The translations under genes were made by a program, and so were the position numbers. The notes under the pieces are model-generated. The model made no database searches and was not told the DNA's origin. It saw only the letters and a program-made list of their open reading frames with translations. Positions 30,640 through 43,655 of a stretch of DNA of 64,000 nucleotides are shown piece by piece (the stretch's first letter is position 1; every line of letters begins with the position of its first letter). This DNA is from Doryteuthis pealeii. Taxonomy: Eukaryota; Mollusca; Cephalopoda; Myopsida; Loliginidae. The stretch lies in contig CM042141.1 in the NCBI GenBank assembly GCA_023376005.1, forward strand, positions 91,098,831 through 91,162,830. Direction: 5' to 3'.

Positions 30640-31095
30640 ACATTCAGAGAAATAATATATTTTTATTGTAACTGTTTACAAACTCTTTACAAAGTGATAA
30701 AAATAATTCTTATCAGTCCAAGGAACTACTAAGACAAAATTCTTCTGAATGACTTTTTCCCTTCACAAATTTTGAAACGGCTTCTGATCTGGCGAAGTTG
30801 TGTTGCATCTTGGAAATTTAATAGAACTCAAATTATGGATGTCAATCCACAGTCTTGCATAGACTGTGTCTACATAAAAAAGGGTGAATTTGTGGGTCTA
30901 TCTAAAAAGGAAGGGGATATGCCTAACTGATAGCGCATCTTAAGTGACAGCTACAGACCTTATTTTTTTCATGCAGGTATCATGGGCAACGAGGAAAAGT
31001 TTTTTTTGCATTGGGCTTTAGTCTGTTTACCAAAACTTTTCTTATTCCTCAATGATACAGGCATTGGAAAATTGGAACTTCAACCACTTGATACA
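30640..31095. other. 3' flank, no feature recognised
   Basis: AT-rich intergenic sequence; small ORFs here lack domains and are not preserved as frames between the copies. Confidence 0.4.
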
Positions 31096-31410
31096 GTTTT
31101 AACATCATACCCAGGATACTAAGACCCTCAATCACTGCCTTCTAGCACATATGATAAAAAGAATTGAGGTTTGCCAAAGGGGGAGTTGATTGGGATAATC
31201 ATATAGCAAGGTGCTAGGGCTTGAGGTGACCAGCCGATTGGACTGCTCTCTGACTGCTATCTAGCAACAAGGTATGGTCAGAGTGTTCTGTTTCATATCA
31301 TGACTGTTCAGCCACAGGATTCTGTCCTGAAGCATCATGAGTTACCACCCATGGCTATTGGAGGGGCTCTTACCCCTCTACAGAGATGCAGTTGGCGTAT
31401 TTCTACTGCT
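31095..31410 (-). repeat. Dispersed repeat family A, minus strand
   Basis: Reverse complement of family A (gaccctcaatcactgccttc, gcatcatgagttaccaccca). Copy 2: 62,910-63,215. Confidence 0.55.
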
Positions 31411-32094
31411 CAGCTGACAGAGCACTGTGCCCCTATTTGACACTGTTCTAGTGGCCATAAAATACACTACAAGATGAAGCTGCAAGCCATAAGATATCTT
31501 ACTGTTGAATTGGTTTGTGGGACAGACTTTTGGCTGCTTTATATAAACAAAATATGTAGATTTTTTTGCTATTTTAAGGAAGATGCCTTTCATGTTTCAG
31601 AATACATTTTGGAATTACTACATACTAGGAAAAAAAAAAAAACTGAAGGAGTTACGATAATAAATATTGAAGGTGCTCAATATTACTTGTAAAACCAGTT
31701 TAGAGAATCAAATAAAAGAAATCCCTAAATTTTACTTGATGAGAAAGGTAAATACTAAAATACTAATTCTTGAATTAAAATCTTTTAAAGTAATAATTTT
31801 CGGACTGTTGTCCTCATCTTTGTTGTGGTATGTAAAACAATGTTTCAGCGTTCTCAGGTGTTTCCCGTCTGAGCGTAACAATGACCCAACCTGGGAAATT
31901 CATTTTCACATAGTTTGACTGTTGATCAAACAAAGCGTTGAAGAATATTTAAAGATCTCATTCAAATAAGGATGTTGTTTTGTTCATGCCTATCAATCTG
32001 ATATGTGTCATGAGAAGTTCACGATCATCTAAAAATAATCTCTGTATAATAGGTATGCAATACTGTTAAATAATGATGTCATTGTTTTTTTTAA

Positions 32095-32235
32095 GAGCCC
32101 AGTCTGCCTTACTATGTTACGCCGGAAGAACTTCCCAAGAATATTAGTGTTATATGAATTCCAACAGCCTTCTCTGGGATAGAACTTGCCACTGATCCAT
32201 TTCCTACAACGATAACCATTACACCATGAACACTC
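32095..32235 (-). mobile_element. SINE type B fragment, minus strand
   Basis: Contains agtctgccttactatgttac, aatattagtgttatatgaat and tcctacaacgataaccatta, the complement of the type B body and head. Internal pieces are missing. Confidence 0.5.
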
Positions 32236-32779
32236 CTTCGTACTATTGGGGCAAAATAATAGGAAATAAACAAAATATTAAAAATAGTTGATTTGCCATT
32301 AAACAAAGCCAATCCAATACCAATAAATTCCAAATTAAAATCCATAGCGATCAGTTATTTTTTTAAAACTTAAAGGTTACATTCTTTAAGCAAGGCACGA
32401 AAAAGAGCGGAGAGAAGAGTAGCCTCGACAGCAAAGAGCCAGAAAGAGGGATTATAAAAAAACAGCAGTCCCAGAAAGCACACATTCTAGTCAGTGCATC
32501 AAAGCAGTCACTCAGGTAGGCTTGACAGTCACAGCAGATAAATTGTTTGTTTGTGTTTGGACACTACTCCATCATCCTTAGTGGATGGAAAGCAACAACA
32601 ACAAACAACATTGGCAAAAATCAAAAATATTATATTCTTTGTTGGTTGAATTTTATGGCATGTCAATCCATATTATTTAGAGTTTAAAAAAAAAAAACTA
32701 TACATGTGCTATAAAAGCAAATAATGATGTCATTGTTTTTAAAGCCCAGTTTGCCCTGTTATTTCAATTTTTTTTTAAA

Positions 32780-33330
32780 AATTCAATCCATAGATGGGAC
32801 CGCAACCGACTTTTTTTGGCTGCAAGAAAATAAAATGAACAGGAAATTGCAGAATGTAGTAATCTTGAACTTTAAGGGATTTAAAAAAATTTTTTAAAAA
32901 ACCCAAAAAACTCAATTCTTTTAAAACACTTTTATTTAACCATAGAGGGAAGTCTAACAGTACTACCACTTTGAGTGGACCGGAGAGTAATGACGATGAA
33001 GGGATACTTCACATTCCCCATAGCTCCAAATGGGAACCTGTGTACATTAATTAGGGTAAACTCATACCCAAGATTATTAAGACCCTCAGTTACTGCCTTC
33101 TAGCACTCATATATATAAATTCTAGGCTTGCCATATAGGCAATAGGGTTGAAACAATGTCATATAGGTGATAGGCTTGACGTGACGCGTATTGATATTGA
33201 GGGAACCTTTCCGACCACCCATTAGTCTAAAGTAAGGCCAAATTAGAGTGTTGCATGTCATGGACTGCTCAGACACCAGGGTTCATCTTTACATCACGAG
33301 TCCCACACACTACATCCGACAGTGACCATT
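32780..33330 (-). repeat. Dispersed repeat family A, minus strand, degraded
   Basis: Complement of the family A 3' end (aatccatagatgggacc) through gaccctcagttactgccttc to the ttacatcacgagtcccacac region. More diverged and gapped than other copies. Confidence 0.5.
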
Positions 33331-33401
33331 TTATATACCCCCTAACAGATCATTTAAAGCTTAAGTTTAGTTCAAATTTTAGTCAATTTTCAATGAGCAA
33401 C

Positions 33402-33729
33402 TGTTGAATATTTTGGTATATACGTGTGCTGTAAGTCCACCATTTTATATATATCTTGTGTGGCACGTGATTAGAGCCAGCCAATCAACACGCTCAAATA
33501 CTTGATAGTTAAACTATTAATCACCGTGCTTGAAAGCCGTTCATTTGCACGTATTCGACATGTTTTTCTGAATTATCCAAGGACTCTCTATATTCTATAA
33601 GAGTTCTACCCAACCAAGGAACACTGAGGATTCTGCCTAACATTAAAGGACCAACCAAGACTCTTTCCCTAAAGGACACAAGGGATTTCCACTGTAAAGT
33701 CTCTCACCTGCAGCCTAAAAAATGCGACA
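33402..33729 (+). mobile_element. Solo-LTR-like element, degraded
   Basis: TGTTGAATATTTTGGTATAT at the start and cctaaaaaatgcgaca at the end; shares cagccaatcaacacgctcaa with the other two copies. No target duplication seen. Confidence 0.5.
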
Positions 33730-35750
33730 AAAATCATAATAGCAATTTTCTGAACAAATTATTTAATGGAAATTTTTCTTTTTTTTTTTCTTGTTTAGAA
33801 ATGTTTTCCTTGTTTATATATATATAAAATCTTGAGTAAATCGGTGTTTTGACACGTTTCTGTAAATATAAAAAACTAAGAGTTAAAAAGAAAAAACAAA
33901 AATTCTTTCATCAATGGGTGAGGCTATATTTGCACAGTGAATAAAACAATCGAATAAAACAATAGTTTAATTTTCAAGAGATTTAAAAACAATTCTTTGC
34001 TTGAAGAGTTGAATATGTCAAATTTTGGCGATTTTCAGTCTTCCTTTTTATTATGTTTCTCTCAAACTTCTGGCAGTAAAAAATCTATAACTTAATGTTA
34101 ATATGGAAATAGTAAGTATATAGACTATTTCCTCATTTTTTGTTTATCTTATTTCTTGTCTAATCGGGAACCTTTTTATCCTAATCAGACCATCACAAAA
34201 CTTTAACCCAAACCTTTATTCAACGCAGGTATCTCTCTCATTCTGCAACCATAATAATCCAAATAATACTAATTATCAAGCTTCTATCTATATATATAAT
34301 CTATAGAAATAGAATAGTTTACAATTAAAATAATTTGCATCTAAAGATCTGGTCATCACGCAATAATGTTATCAAGTTGATCAAGATCTGTATGTCTAAA
34401 CAAAATCAAATTACACAGGGAGTGGGTTAAAGTTTACATATTGGACATGTATGCCAAATGTATCTCTCCTTAAAAGAAAAATTGATATTTATATAAGTAG
34501 TGTATGGCCACTCATGATATGTTCATTCACAACTGTTCAAAAATACAAACTCATGTAAAGGGATGAGGTTGGTTTTTTTTGGTTACGAACGAAGCTGGCT
34601 GTGATGTTAAAACCTTTCTGGTTAGCAAAAAACCTGTAACCAAATTTGTGACTTTTCTCAGTGCCCACCAAGAATTAAAAGTTATATTTATAGGTTTACT
34701 GAAAAAATATCAATCTTCATTTGTTCCCATTCGGTTTGAGATAGATGGATTTTTTTGTTTAAATACCCTCATTTTATTAATGTTCATCCATTAATTAAGC
34801 TTTTCAATAAAGATCAAAATTGGCTTGATTTGTTTCTTGATTTAATGCATACCAAACTTTGGGTTATTTAATCCAAAACAATCCTTGAAAAATAGTAATG
34901 TAACTATTAACTCCTAAGCTGAGTGACAGAAGGTTCATTACCTTCCCAACGAATTAATCTAAAGAGTAGAGTTCAAACTTGTTTTACTTGATCGCAGTCC
35001 ACATTGTTAACCCCTATGCCACCGCCCTGTCGACGGCGTAGAATAAGACAGACTGCACTCTGCAGGGTAAAATCCAACATGTAATAATACTTGAGAAATG
35101 AAAGTTGAGAAAGAACAAAGAACTTAAATACCTCATGAAAAAAATATTTTCCTAAATAATGCTTGTTCATTTTATTGTTTATTAATTTTGATTAAATTAT
35201 CTTTTTGTCTAATGCATATTAACCTTCATTGGTTATTTAAGCCAAATTCATCCTTGTAATGATCACACAGGTACTATTTAACCCATTGGGGCGGATGAGA
35301 GTGTCATACATTTCCAAGATATTAGTCCAAAAGATGAAAAAATATTCTGACTGAGTCTGACCTCGCGTATACAATACACAGTCCAACACATTATGTATGC
35401 CTCCTTATGTGTTTATTCCAAATGTTGTTATGTAACCTTTAAAGACAACAAAAAAATCTCCCTGTTTCAAAACTTTATCTGCATTTCTTATTTAGTTTCA
35501 TTAGCTTTCTAATTAACTATATATATTTTATTACATAAATCTTAATACTTGCACCTGGAGGGGAAATATTGCTAGTAATCTTATTAAATGGAGATTGTGT
35601 CGTTTTTCTGTCTGTAACCAAACTATATTAACTACTCAAGTTCACAATCTTCGAACATCACATTCTCCATGTTTTATTATATTTAACTCAATATAAATAA
35701 ATTGCTTCACCTTATATAGTGTTCCATATCACATGATATTCACCGTTACC
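33730..35750. other. Intergenic stretch with scattered repeat scraps
   Basis: No gene recognised. A few lines resemble eroded family A or SINE pieces (for example near 34,970-35,070: accgccctgtcgacggcg, agactgcactctgcagg). Single-base deletions in repeat cores suggest low consensus accuracy towards the contig end. Confidence 0.35.
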
Positions 35751-37256
35751 CCACTGTACGGGTCAGGCACAACCCATATGTGACCACCCACAAACAAGCG
35801 CATGGTGCGGCGTAAAAATGATCTATCCTCGCCCCCAGGGGCCCCTCAGGCACTGCGGCCAATAAACCCACCCCTTTAATCAAGGGCAGGTTGCCTGGGA
35901 TGGCCCCTGGACACGCCGGTTAATTAACCAATGGTCCAGAGCCGAACCACTGTTGACCAATCTACGACATCAAACACGCGATCACTGTTATTTGGATTAG
36001 TATAGCAGCAAAACCACTGACCAGGACTTAATCAACGTAGATTGCGGGACGGTTGAGGGCAATCGCCTGAACTATTAGCAAGATCTCGATGATTATTCTA
36101 AAACAACATCCAAATTTTTTCCATAAAGTGAGATTAAATATACCTCTTAACTTCTGTTATTGTTTCAAGCTGATATTCAAATGTCTCGCTGTTTTATTTT
36201 AATGGAAGTTAAGCAAAAATCTAGCTGTCCTCAAATGAATTCTTCAGATCAACCATAACAAGAAATAGAAGCGGATTTTATCAGTCTAATTTAACAGCAA
36301 AATAGCAGCAACCTCTAACATAAACGAAAACTTCCTACATGACAAGACAACTCGCTCTCGCCCAACTTATGTCTGAACCCCCGATTTCTGCAAATACCAA
36401 GAAGCCGACGATGTATCGGATCAACGTACGCCAGATACAGGGGAGTAAGCCTACTCGATCATTCTCTAGTCTCGTATTACCGCTCACTGATCATCTCTAC
36501 AGTAACTTTTATCGGCCTCATGTACTTTAGACTTTTCTAATTCTGAATCTACTACAATTATGTTTCACGTACATTATAATACCCAACCTCGTAAATCTAG
36601 CTTAGCACCCTACGAGTCGCAGGTGCATAATTTGCTATAGTAAAGATACATAGATACGTTGATCTCCTGGTATTCTGACGTCCGTACATTAGGAGTACGA
36701 CCAATCAATAATCAAGGGTACTCGAGCGTTGTCCAACCAAATAGTGCATTACGCAATAATACCCGACGAGCAATACCGGCGATCCCTCTCTACTACCTGG
36801 TCCTGCACACTAGACGTCCTGATCTACAATTGCAAATTGCGCATACCTACTTAATGTGTGACCGCAAACTAACATGCTCAAACCACGTATCTACTCGAAT
36901 ACTGTCAAATTCAGCCCAACCGTAGATACTTGATGTCACGTAATACCGCCAACTCCCGACGAACAAGCTCTCGACTCTTATTTATTTTATTAGAAGCAAA
37001 GCCGTCCTAAATTACAAGAAGCAAAAAAAACCGACGCCGTAACATTTGTGATCGTACACTTACTACCGAATCTACAATAAAAGATTGTCGATGTTGAGAG
37101 TAGTCGGACCACAGATGACATATACATATACAGTGATCTCTTATAAACTTACAGCTTGTGTGCGATACAAGCCAGGTTAGTAGTGACAATACTACTCACT
37201 ATCTCTCATCCGATCTTCACTATGCAGTAAATAGAAATCACTTAAAACAATCTCAT
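35750..37256. other. Contig-end sequence unlike the rest of the window
   Basis: Base use is more even, CpG is commoner, and the long homopolymers and (TA)n tracts seen everywhere else are absent. No open frame over about 95 codons, no recognisable domain, no match to the repeat families here. It directly abuts the N gap. Confidence 0.5.
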
Positions 37257-37356
37257 NNNNNNNNNNNNNNNNNNNNNNNNNNNNNNNNNNNNNNNNNNNN
37301 NNNNNNNNNNNNNNNNNNNNNNNNNNNNNNNNNNNNNNNNNNNNNNNNNNNNNNNN
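37257..37356. other. Assembly gap of exactly 100 N
   Basis: A fixed-size run of N, the usual placeholder for a scaffold join of unknown length. It separates the two copies of the locus. Confidence 0.95.
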
Positions 37357-37945
37357 ACTTAAAGTGGGCCACAATTAGACAGTGCTATCATCAGGTTCAT
37401 GAATATCAATTACGATTGTTAATGCTCTGCTGTGATACATTGTGAAACAATTAAAAGAAAAAAAATGAATCTTAAAGTGGACCACATGAGACAAGGCTCA
37501 TCATCAAGTAGGCGTGCACTATTAAAAAAGATTTGGTTTTGGTTCGTTTTAACAGCATTCAACCTCAGTGGTCATTAATGCCGAATATAGTTTGTAGGTT
37601 TGGGGAATGTGGAGCCACCCCTTCATCCACCATTGCTCCCTGGTCCACTCTGACCCGGGTGGGGTAGTACTGTTAGGGTCCCATCTTATGGGTTATTTCA
37701 AAAACTTTATCGGCATTAAATGACCCACTGAGGTTGATATGCTGTAAAACAAACCAAACCAAATCTTTTTAATAGTGCAGCCTACTTGATGATGAGCCTG
37801 TGTCTCATGTGGTCCACTTTAAGCATTCATTGTTTTCTTTTAATTGTTTCACAATGTAGCACAGCAGCAGCATTTATCAATCGTATTGATATCAATGATA
37901 CCTGATGATAAGCCATGCTAATGTGGCCCACTTTAAGTATTCATT
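37357..37945. repeat. Palindromic start of the second contig
   Basis: 37,357-37,585 is the reverse complement of about 37,700-37,945 (acttaaagtgggccacaatt against aatgtggcccactttaag; aagatttggttt against aaaccaaatctt). The spacer holds the family A 3' part in normal orientation. Copy 1 has only the forward arrangement (1,768-2,125). Confidence 0.7.
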
Positions 37946-39906
37946 TTTTTCTTTAATTATCCATAATGTATCACAACAACAGCATGTGCTAATCACAATA
38001 ATATCAGTGATAATATCATACCAAGGACCCCAATTTTTTTTTTTTCAAAAGATCTCATAACTAAAGAGAAAAAATCTTTCCCTATTTCTAAGGCAGATCT
38101 GTATGATCTTCTGTAGTGAAATGGTTGAGGTTTTATTTTCAATGTAAAATTGCCTACCAATTTTTTTTAGTAGTGTGGTCCACTTGATAATGAACCATGT
38201 CTCATGTGGCTCACTCTCAAAAAAGTTGCCCATGCCTCCTTTATTTATAAACTAGAAGCGGCTACTTGGCATCACCTAGGTAGAAGGGGGAGAAAAATTA
38301 GTCTTACAATCCATTATTACTTGAATCATGAGTTGGATCCTTGCAGGATGCCCCTTTAAAATCCCTACGTAAAAAAAAAAACAACCTTGTGTTGATTCAG
38401 CCTAGAAAAAAAGGGCACAGACACTCTGAAAAAAAAAAAAAAAATCAGTCTCTTTCCTTTTTAAAATATTAAATGCAAAAGAATCCATCTTGTTACTATT
38501 TAAATTTTATTTTTTAATTATCTTCACGAATATAAATCAAACCTTTATTTTTTTTTCTCAAAAAAAACATGATCTGCTGATAGTGAATGTGTATTTATAT
38601 TTAATTTACCGTTAATTGTTTTGTTTTCGTAGTATCAGCCGGACATACACACACACACACACACATACATACATACACACAACTGCCCTTTATATATATA
38701 TATATATATATATATAGATATATAGATATAGCAAACTATATCTTTGCCTACTTTAAGCTGCAAACAGCGACTCTCCCACCACTGTGATCCTACCATAAGC
38801 TGCTTCTGGTTAGTTCCTTGTAATTGAGCAAAAAGGACTCAGATTATAATAATGGTAGCACTTCATTTGAATAGAATGGATCTTTAGGTGAATAAATATT
38901 GAACTTTGAAATATCCCATCATACAGGTAAGAAATACCTAGAATATTTGGTATAGCCGTGGGGGAAATTTCATAGGCAAAGAGTGAATTTATATATACAA
39001 AGTTGTAGTTCCTGTCTGTCTGTTCATGAACTCCTCCTAGGGTTTTGGAGATAGATCCCCATAACTATATATATATATTACCCAGAGTATTTGGATAAGT
39101 ATATTCCATTTTAATCAAAGGGGTCCCTGTGGGCACAAACCCCCTCTGAAAATCTTTTACCTTCAATTTATGTGAAATTTAAACACTAAGTAAATGACAT
39201 GATATGATGCCTATTCACAAAATCTCCCATAATATTAAGACACCCTAATCGAGGTTAAACCCCACTATAGTGATAATTTTGGAATACTTGAGTATTGGAA
39301 CCTCTTTTATCAATGGGTTTTTCTATTAATTAATCATAAATCAACAAAAGAAAATTTACACCTTTTTTAGTAAAATTTGGCTAATTTAGACATTTTTATC
39401 TATGGCAACAAAAATTATTAATTAGCTTAAAAGCCACCCTATTGGGTGGCAATTAAGCTAGAGTAGCTTTTAAGTTAAAACCTTATGCAACATTACTTTT
39501 TAAGAACCTATATACATAAAAGCATATGCTGTAATGGTTACCTTCGTAAGAAATAGACACAGCAAGATGAGTTCAAATCCTGGATGAGGCTGTTTGAATT
39601 TCACATAGTGCTAATACCCTTGGAAAAGGTATGAATCCAACTATTCTCCCTCCAGCTATGGGTAAATTGTAGGGCAGAGTGGGCTATCTAACCTTGGTTA
39701 GGCAACGAGTCTAGGAGAAGGAAAACTGAATTCAAACCTGTTAAATTCCGTTTAAGAAATTGGCCTTGTGTCACATCCTACTCGCGTGGAGGGGTTGGTA
39801 TATATATATATATATAATATATATATTATATATATATATATATACTAACCCCTCTGCACAAGTAGGTGTGACACAAGGTCAATTTCTTAAGCAGAGTTTA
39901 ACAGAT

Positions 39907-39943
<37 letters not shown>

Positions 39944-40730
39944 CTCCCATATATATATACACACACAGATGCTGATAGGTATGTGTCCTGCGTCCCTGAT
40001 ACACAAAAATCTAAAAAGACACAGTAAAATCGTATGCATGTGTTGCAGTATATTTCTTTTTTCTTCCCTCTCCATTTCAAGCTAACTGTAAATACATTTC
40101 AATAGTTTCTTAGAAAATAATTACACAGGCAGCTTTTGTTGGGACCCATAAATTTTCCCGGAGACTCATTCAAAGCAAATATATGCGTCCCAGGACACAC
40201 TAAATCAAAAAGCTATCAGCATCACTATATATATAAATTAAGCTATGAAACATAAATTATATTAATAAACATGTTTTGAGTTTTAAAAGCTGATCTAGAT
40301 GTTTGAGAAAATAGCTTTTAATAAATTTTGAGAAGCTGTTTGGAATATTGAACTGATTCTATTTCAAACAATCCATTCTATGAAAAAAAGAGACTCCTCT
40401 CTTTCCTTACAGATTGTCTTGCCTTGAAGAAAGCCATAGAATGTATTGGCTGAAACATGCTAACAACAAATGCAACATACAGAATGAGTCTGAATAATCT
40501 GAACAACTTGTGAAATTGTAAGAGAGAGTTTGGTTAAATGGTCAAGGTACAATAAAGTTTCAATCTTTTAATATCAGTTTTGCTATATCAAGCTAGAGAC
40601 ACATTATCTTGCACTCTTTCTATTCACCAAACTCAGTGTTATTATGGTTTAGAATATACTATTTGAACTGATGTGTGTTGCCTACCATACTCGTATATAC
40701 GTATATTGTAGAGTATAGTAGTATTTTATA

Positions 40731-41060
40731 GAGTATACATGCATACCCATGGTTGTATACAGATATACTTATCTTGTTCTGAATAGAGTATACATGCATA
40801 CCCATGGTTGTATACAGATATACTTATCTTGTTCTGAATAGAGATACATGCATACCATGGTTGTATACAGATATACTTATCTTGTTCTGAATAGAGTATA
40901 CATGCATACCCATGGTTGTATACAGATATACTTATCTTGTTTCTGAATAGAGTATACATGCATACCCATGGTTGTATACAGATATACTTATCTTGTTCTG
41001 AATAGAGTATACATGCATACCCATGGTTGTATACAGATATACTTATCTTCTTTATACTTA
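40731..41060 (+). repeat. 55-bp minisatellite, 6 units (copy 2)
   Basis: Units beginning gagtatacatgcatacccat (third one lightly deleted) start at 40731, 40786, 40841, 40894, 40950 and 41005. Copy 1 has two. Confidence 0.85.
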
Positions 41061-42846
41061 TCTTGTTCTGAATATCTGGATCTTCTGTATTTGATCTCTA
41101 GATTCTCCTCTCTTCTCTTGGCCGGTAAATATTATCTTAGCTGGATCTGGTCTGGTGGATGTTATTCTGTAAAATCATGTGTCTTTGCTGTTTGTGTAGA
41201 ATAATCAAGCTAAGATCCAATTACCGTCGAATTGGTAAGACACAGCAACAAGCAATTGTAACTTAATACGATCCTATCTTGTTGCAACTCTACTGCAGAA
41301 TGACAGGGTATTTATAAAGCTCCACAGCATCATAGAAACCAAGCAGCCAATCAGAACTCAAGGAATGGAATCACCCAAATACATGAATGGACTATTCTTG
41401 ATTACCATAAATACCAACTGTCTTGGACACTACTTCAGTTGTGCTTAGCCAGTTGCTGTTGTTCAAACCAACAGTAGACTGACTGACTTCAATAGTTTGT
41501 ATGTTCTTAGTAAACAAACACAAGACTTTGATTTTTCTTAGAGCTCTTTATTATTTCATAAGATCGACATCAACAAACATGCATGCAAGAATTTAGTTCC
41601 AATAGACTGATCGCTATTGTGACCATCCTGTTAAGCACCCAACTAAAATCTTTCTAATCTAACTTTTATATGGCTCGCTCTGACGAATCAGAAGAGAGGT
41701 CAACCACTGGTCAAAATCTGTCCATCATTTTTCCTGTGTTTTTCCATAACCCTTTGTTTTGAATTAAGCCACACTTATCATACACAATTAATAGGCTACC
41801 TACCAATTATGTAACATGTATGTATTATCCAACTCTTCCTCCATGAACAGGATGTGAGACAAGGTCAATTTTTAAGTGGAGTAAAGCTAATTTGAATTCA
41901 GTGTTTTCCTTCTTCTAGACTGTTTGTCTAACTAAGGCTAAACAACCGAATCTGCCTTACTATTTACCCATAGCTGGGGGAGAACAGATGGATTCATACC
42001 TTTCCCAAGAGTATTAGTGAGAAGCAGAATGTAAATAGGCCCTCAACATGTCGGAGGAAGCAACTTATTTTGATACCAATTTAACCCTTTTGCTGTTCAA
42101 GGCAAATTAGAGGTGTCTACTAACACATTTTCATAAGATTTTATCCTTTATTTTATTGGTGGTTTGAGAGCCATATATGGTCCTCAGACATGTCACAGGA
42201 AACACTGAGAGCCACATGTATCTCTCAAAACAGTGAAAAGGGTTAATTCTATCTAGTTTAAAACTTTCTTTTAACTTTTGAATTAAGAGTTTGACAAGAA
42301 ACACCTGAAGAAGGCTGGAGGGCATTGTTACGATTCTGGTTACCATTTTAGGCGTTTAGTTTGGTAAATCCAATGATAGAAAAAAGTGTAGCTCATTGTA
42401 GCAGAAAGTTTGTTGTATTCCTTGAAATCCTAGATAGAAAAGGGTGTAGTCTGAGTAGATCACTTTGCCTGTAGTTTTCTCCTGACAAAAAAATCCCGTT
42501 AGCAACTGATTTGAGTTCAGTTGCAAAAGATCTTAAATACTCAAATGTTTTTTCTGGGCCCGTTTCTGATTGGCCCATTTTACTGGAAGTGCCTGCTGCT
42601 GCTATTTGGGAAAGTCCATAAATAAAAGTGGTGATTTGTTGTACATCTTGTACCACTAATAATCTAACAAGCATATTGACTGAAAGATTGGGTATATAAC
42701 AATGAAGATGAGGACAACAGTCTGAAAAATCTAAATAATACAAATCTTCACATTTGCTTATATTAATCTGTTCTTCATGGAAAGTGTTGTTTTTTTTTTT
42801 CTTTGTTGATGTGATTTTCATTTTTTTTTTCTTTCTTTCTCCTCAG

Positions 42847-42980
42847 TGGGTCTCCAGCCAATACGTTTTGGAGCACGAGTGAAATTTTGAAAAGAATAGA
42901 CAGTAAAACACTTTTGACGGGATCAGGCAAACTGTGCATTCTTGAAGGTTCAATAATGAAAAAACCTTTGATCTCGAAAG
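42847..42980 (+). CDS. MIS18BP1: MIS18BP1 exon 2, copy 2
   Basis: 134 bp encoding SGSPANTFWSTSEILKRIDS then KTLLTGSGKLCILEGSIMKK and PLISKG, the centre of the SANTA domain (the first and last residues are split with neighbours). Intact relative to the one-base deletion in copy 1. Confidence 0.85.
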
Positions 42981-43019
42981 GTTAGTGCTTTGATGATGAT
43001 ATAAATCTTCTGACAAAGG

Positions 43020-43064
<45 letters not shown>

Positions 43065-43603
43065 TATAGTGTGGGATTGTCACTGTTTCAGCTTTTACTG
43101 GAATGGTGTGCCAAAATGCAGTATTATTGGTAGAATGCTCAATATAAAAAATAGAGCTATTATATAATATAATAAAATAAATATATAAAGGTTTTACATA
43201 TCTATTTATTTGATGATTTGGTTTCATGCATGCATAAGTGCAAACATTCTTCAGGTGACGTTGTTTCAAATGCAAGGAAAATCGAAAATTACAAAAAGTT
43301 TAACAGACATAGGATGAGTATGATTGGATGAAATGCTATGCGTATGTATGTGGTGTTGTTATGAATGTGTATGTGTGTTTATGGACAGTGCAAAAGGTTA
43401 TGTATACAAGTCAGCGGGTCATTTGAAACAACGTCACCTGAAGAATGTTTGCGCTTAGGCATGCATGAAACCTAATGGTCGTGACTGTTCCTTTGTCATC
43501 AAATAAATAGATATGTAAAACCTTTATATATTTATTTTATTATATTATATATATATATATATATGTGTGTGTTCGTATTTGTATACATATGTTTGTATAT
43601 GTA

Positions 43604-43655
<52 letters not shown>

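Noticed and set aside
37158..37445. ORFs running across the N gap
   Set aside because: They exist only because N codons are not stops; no real coding evidence.
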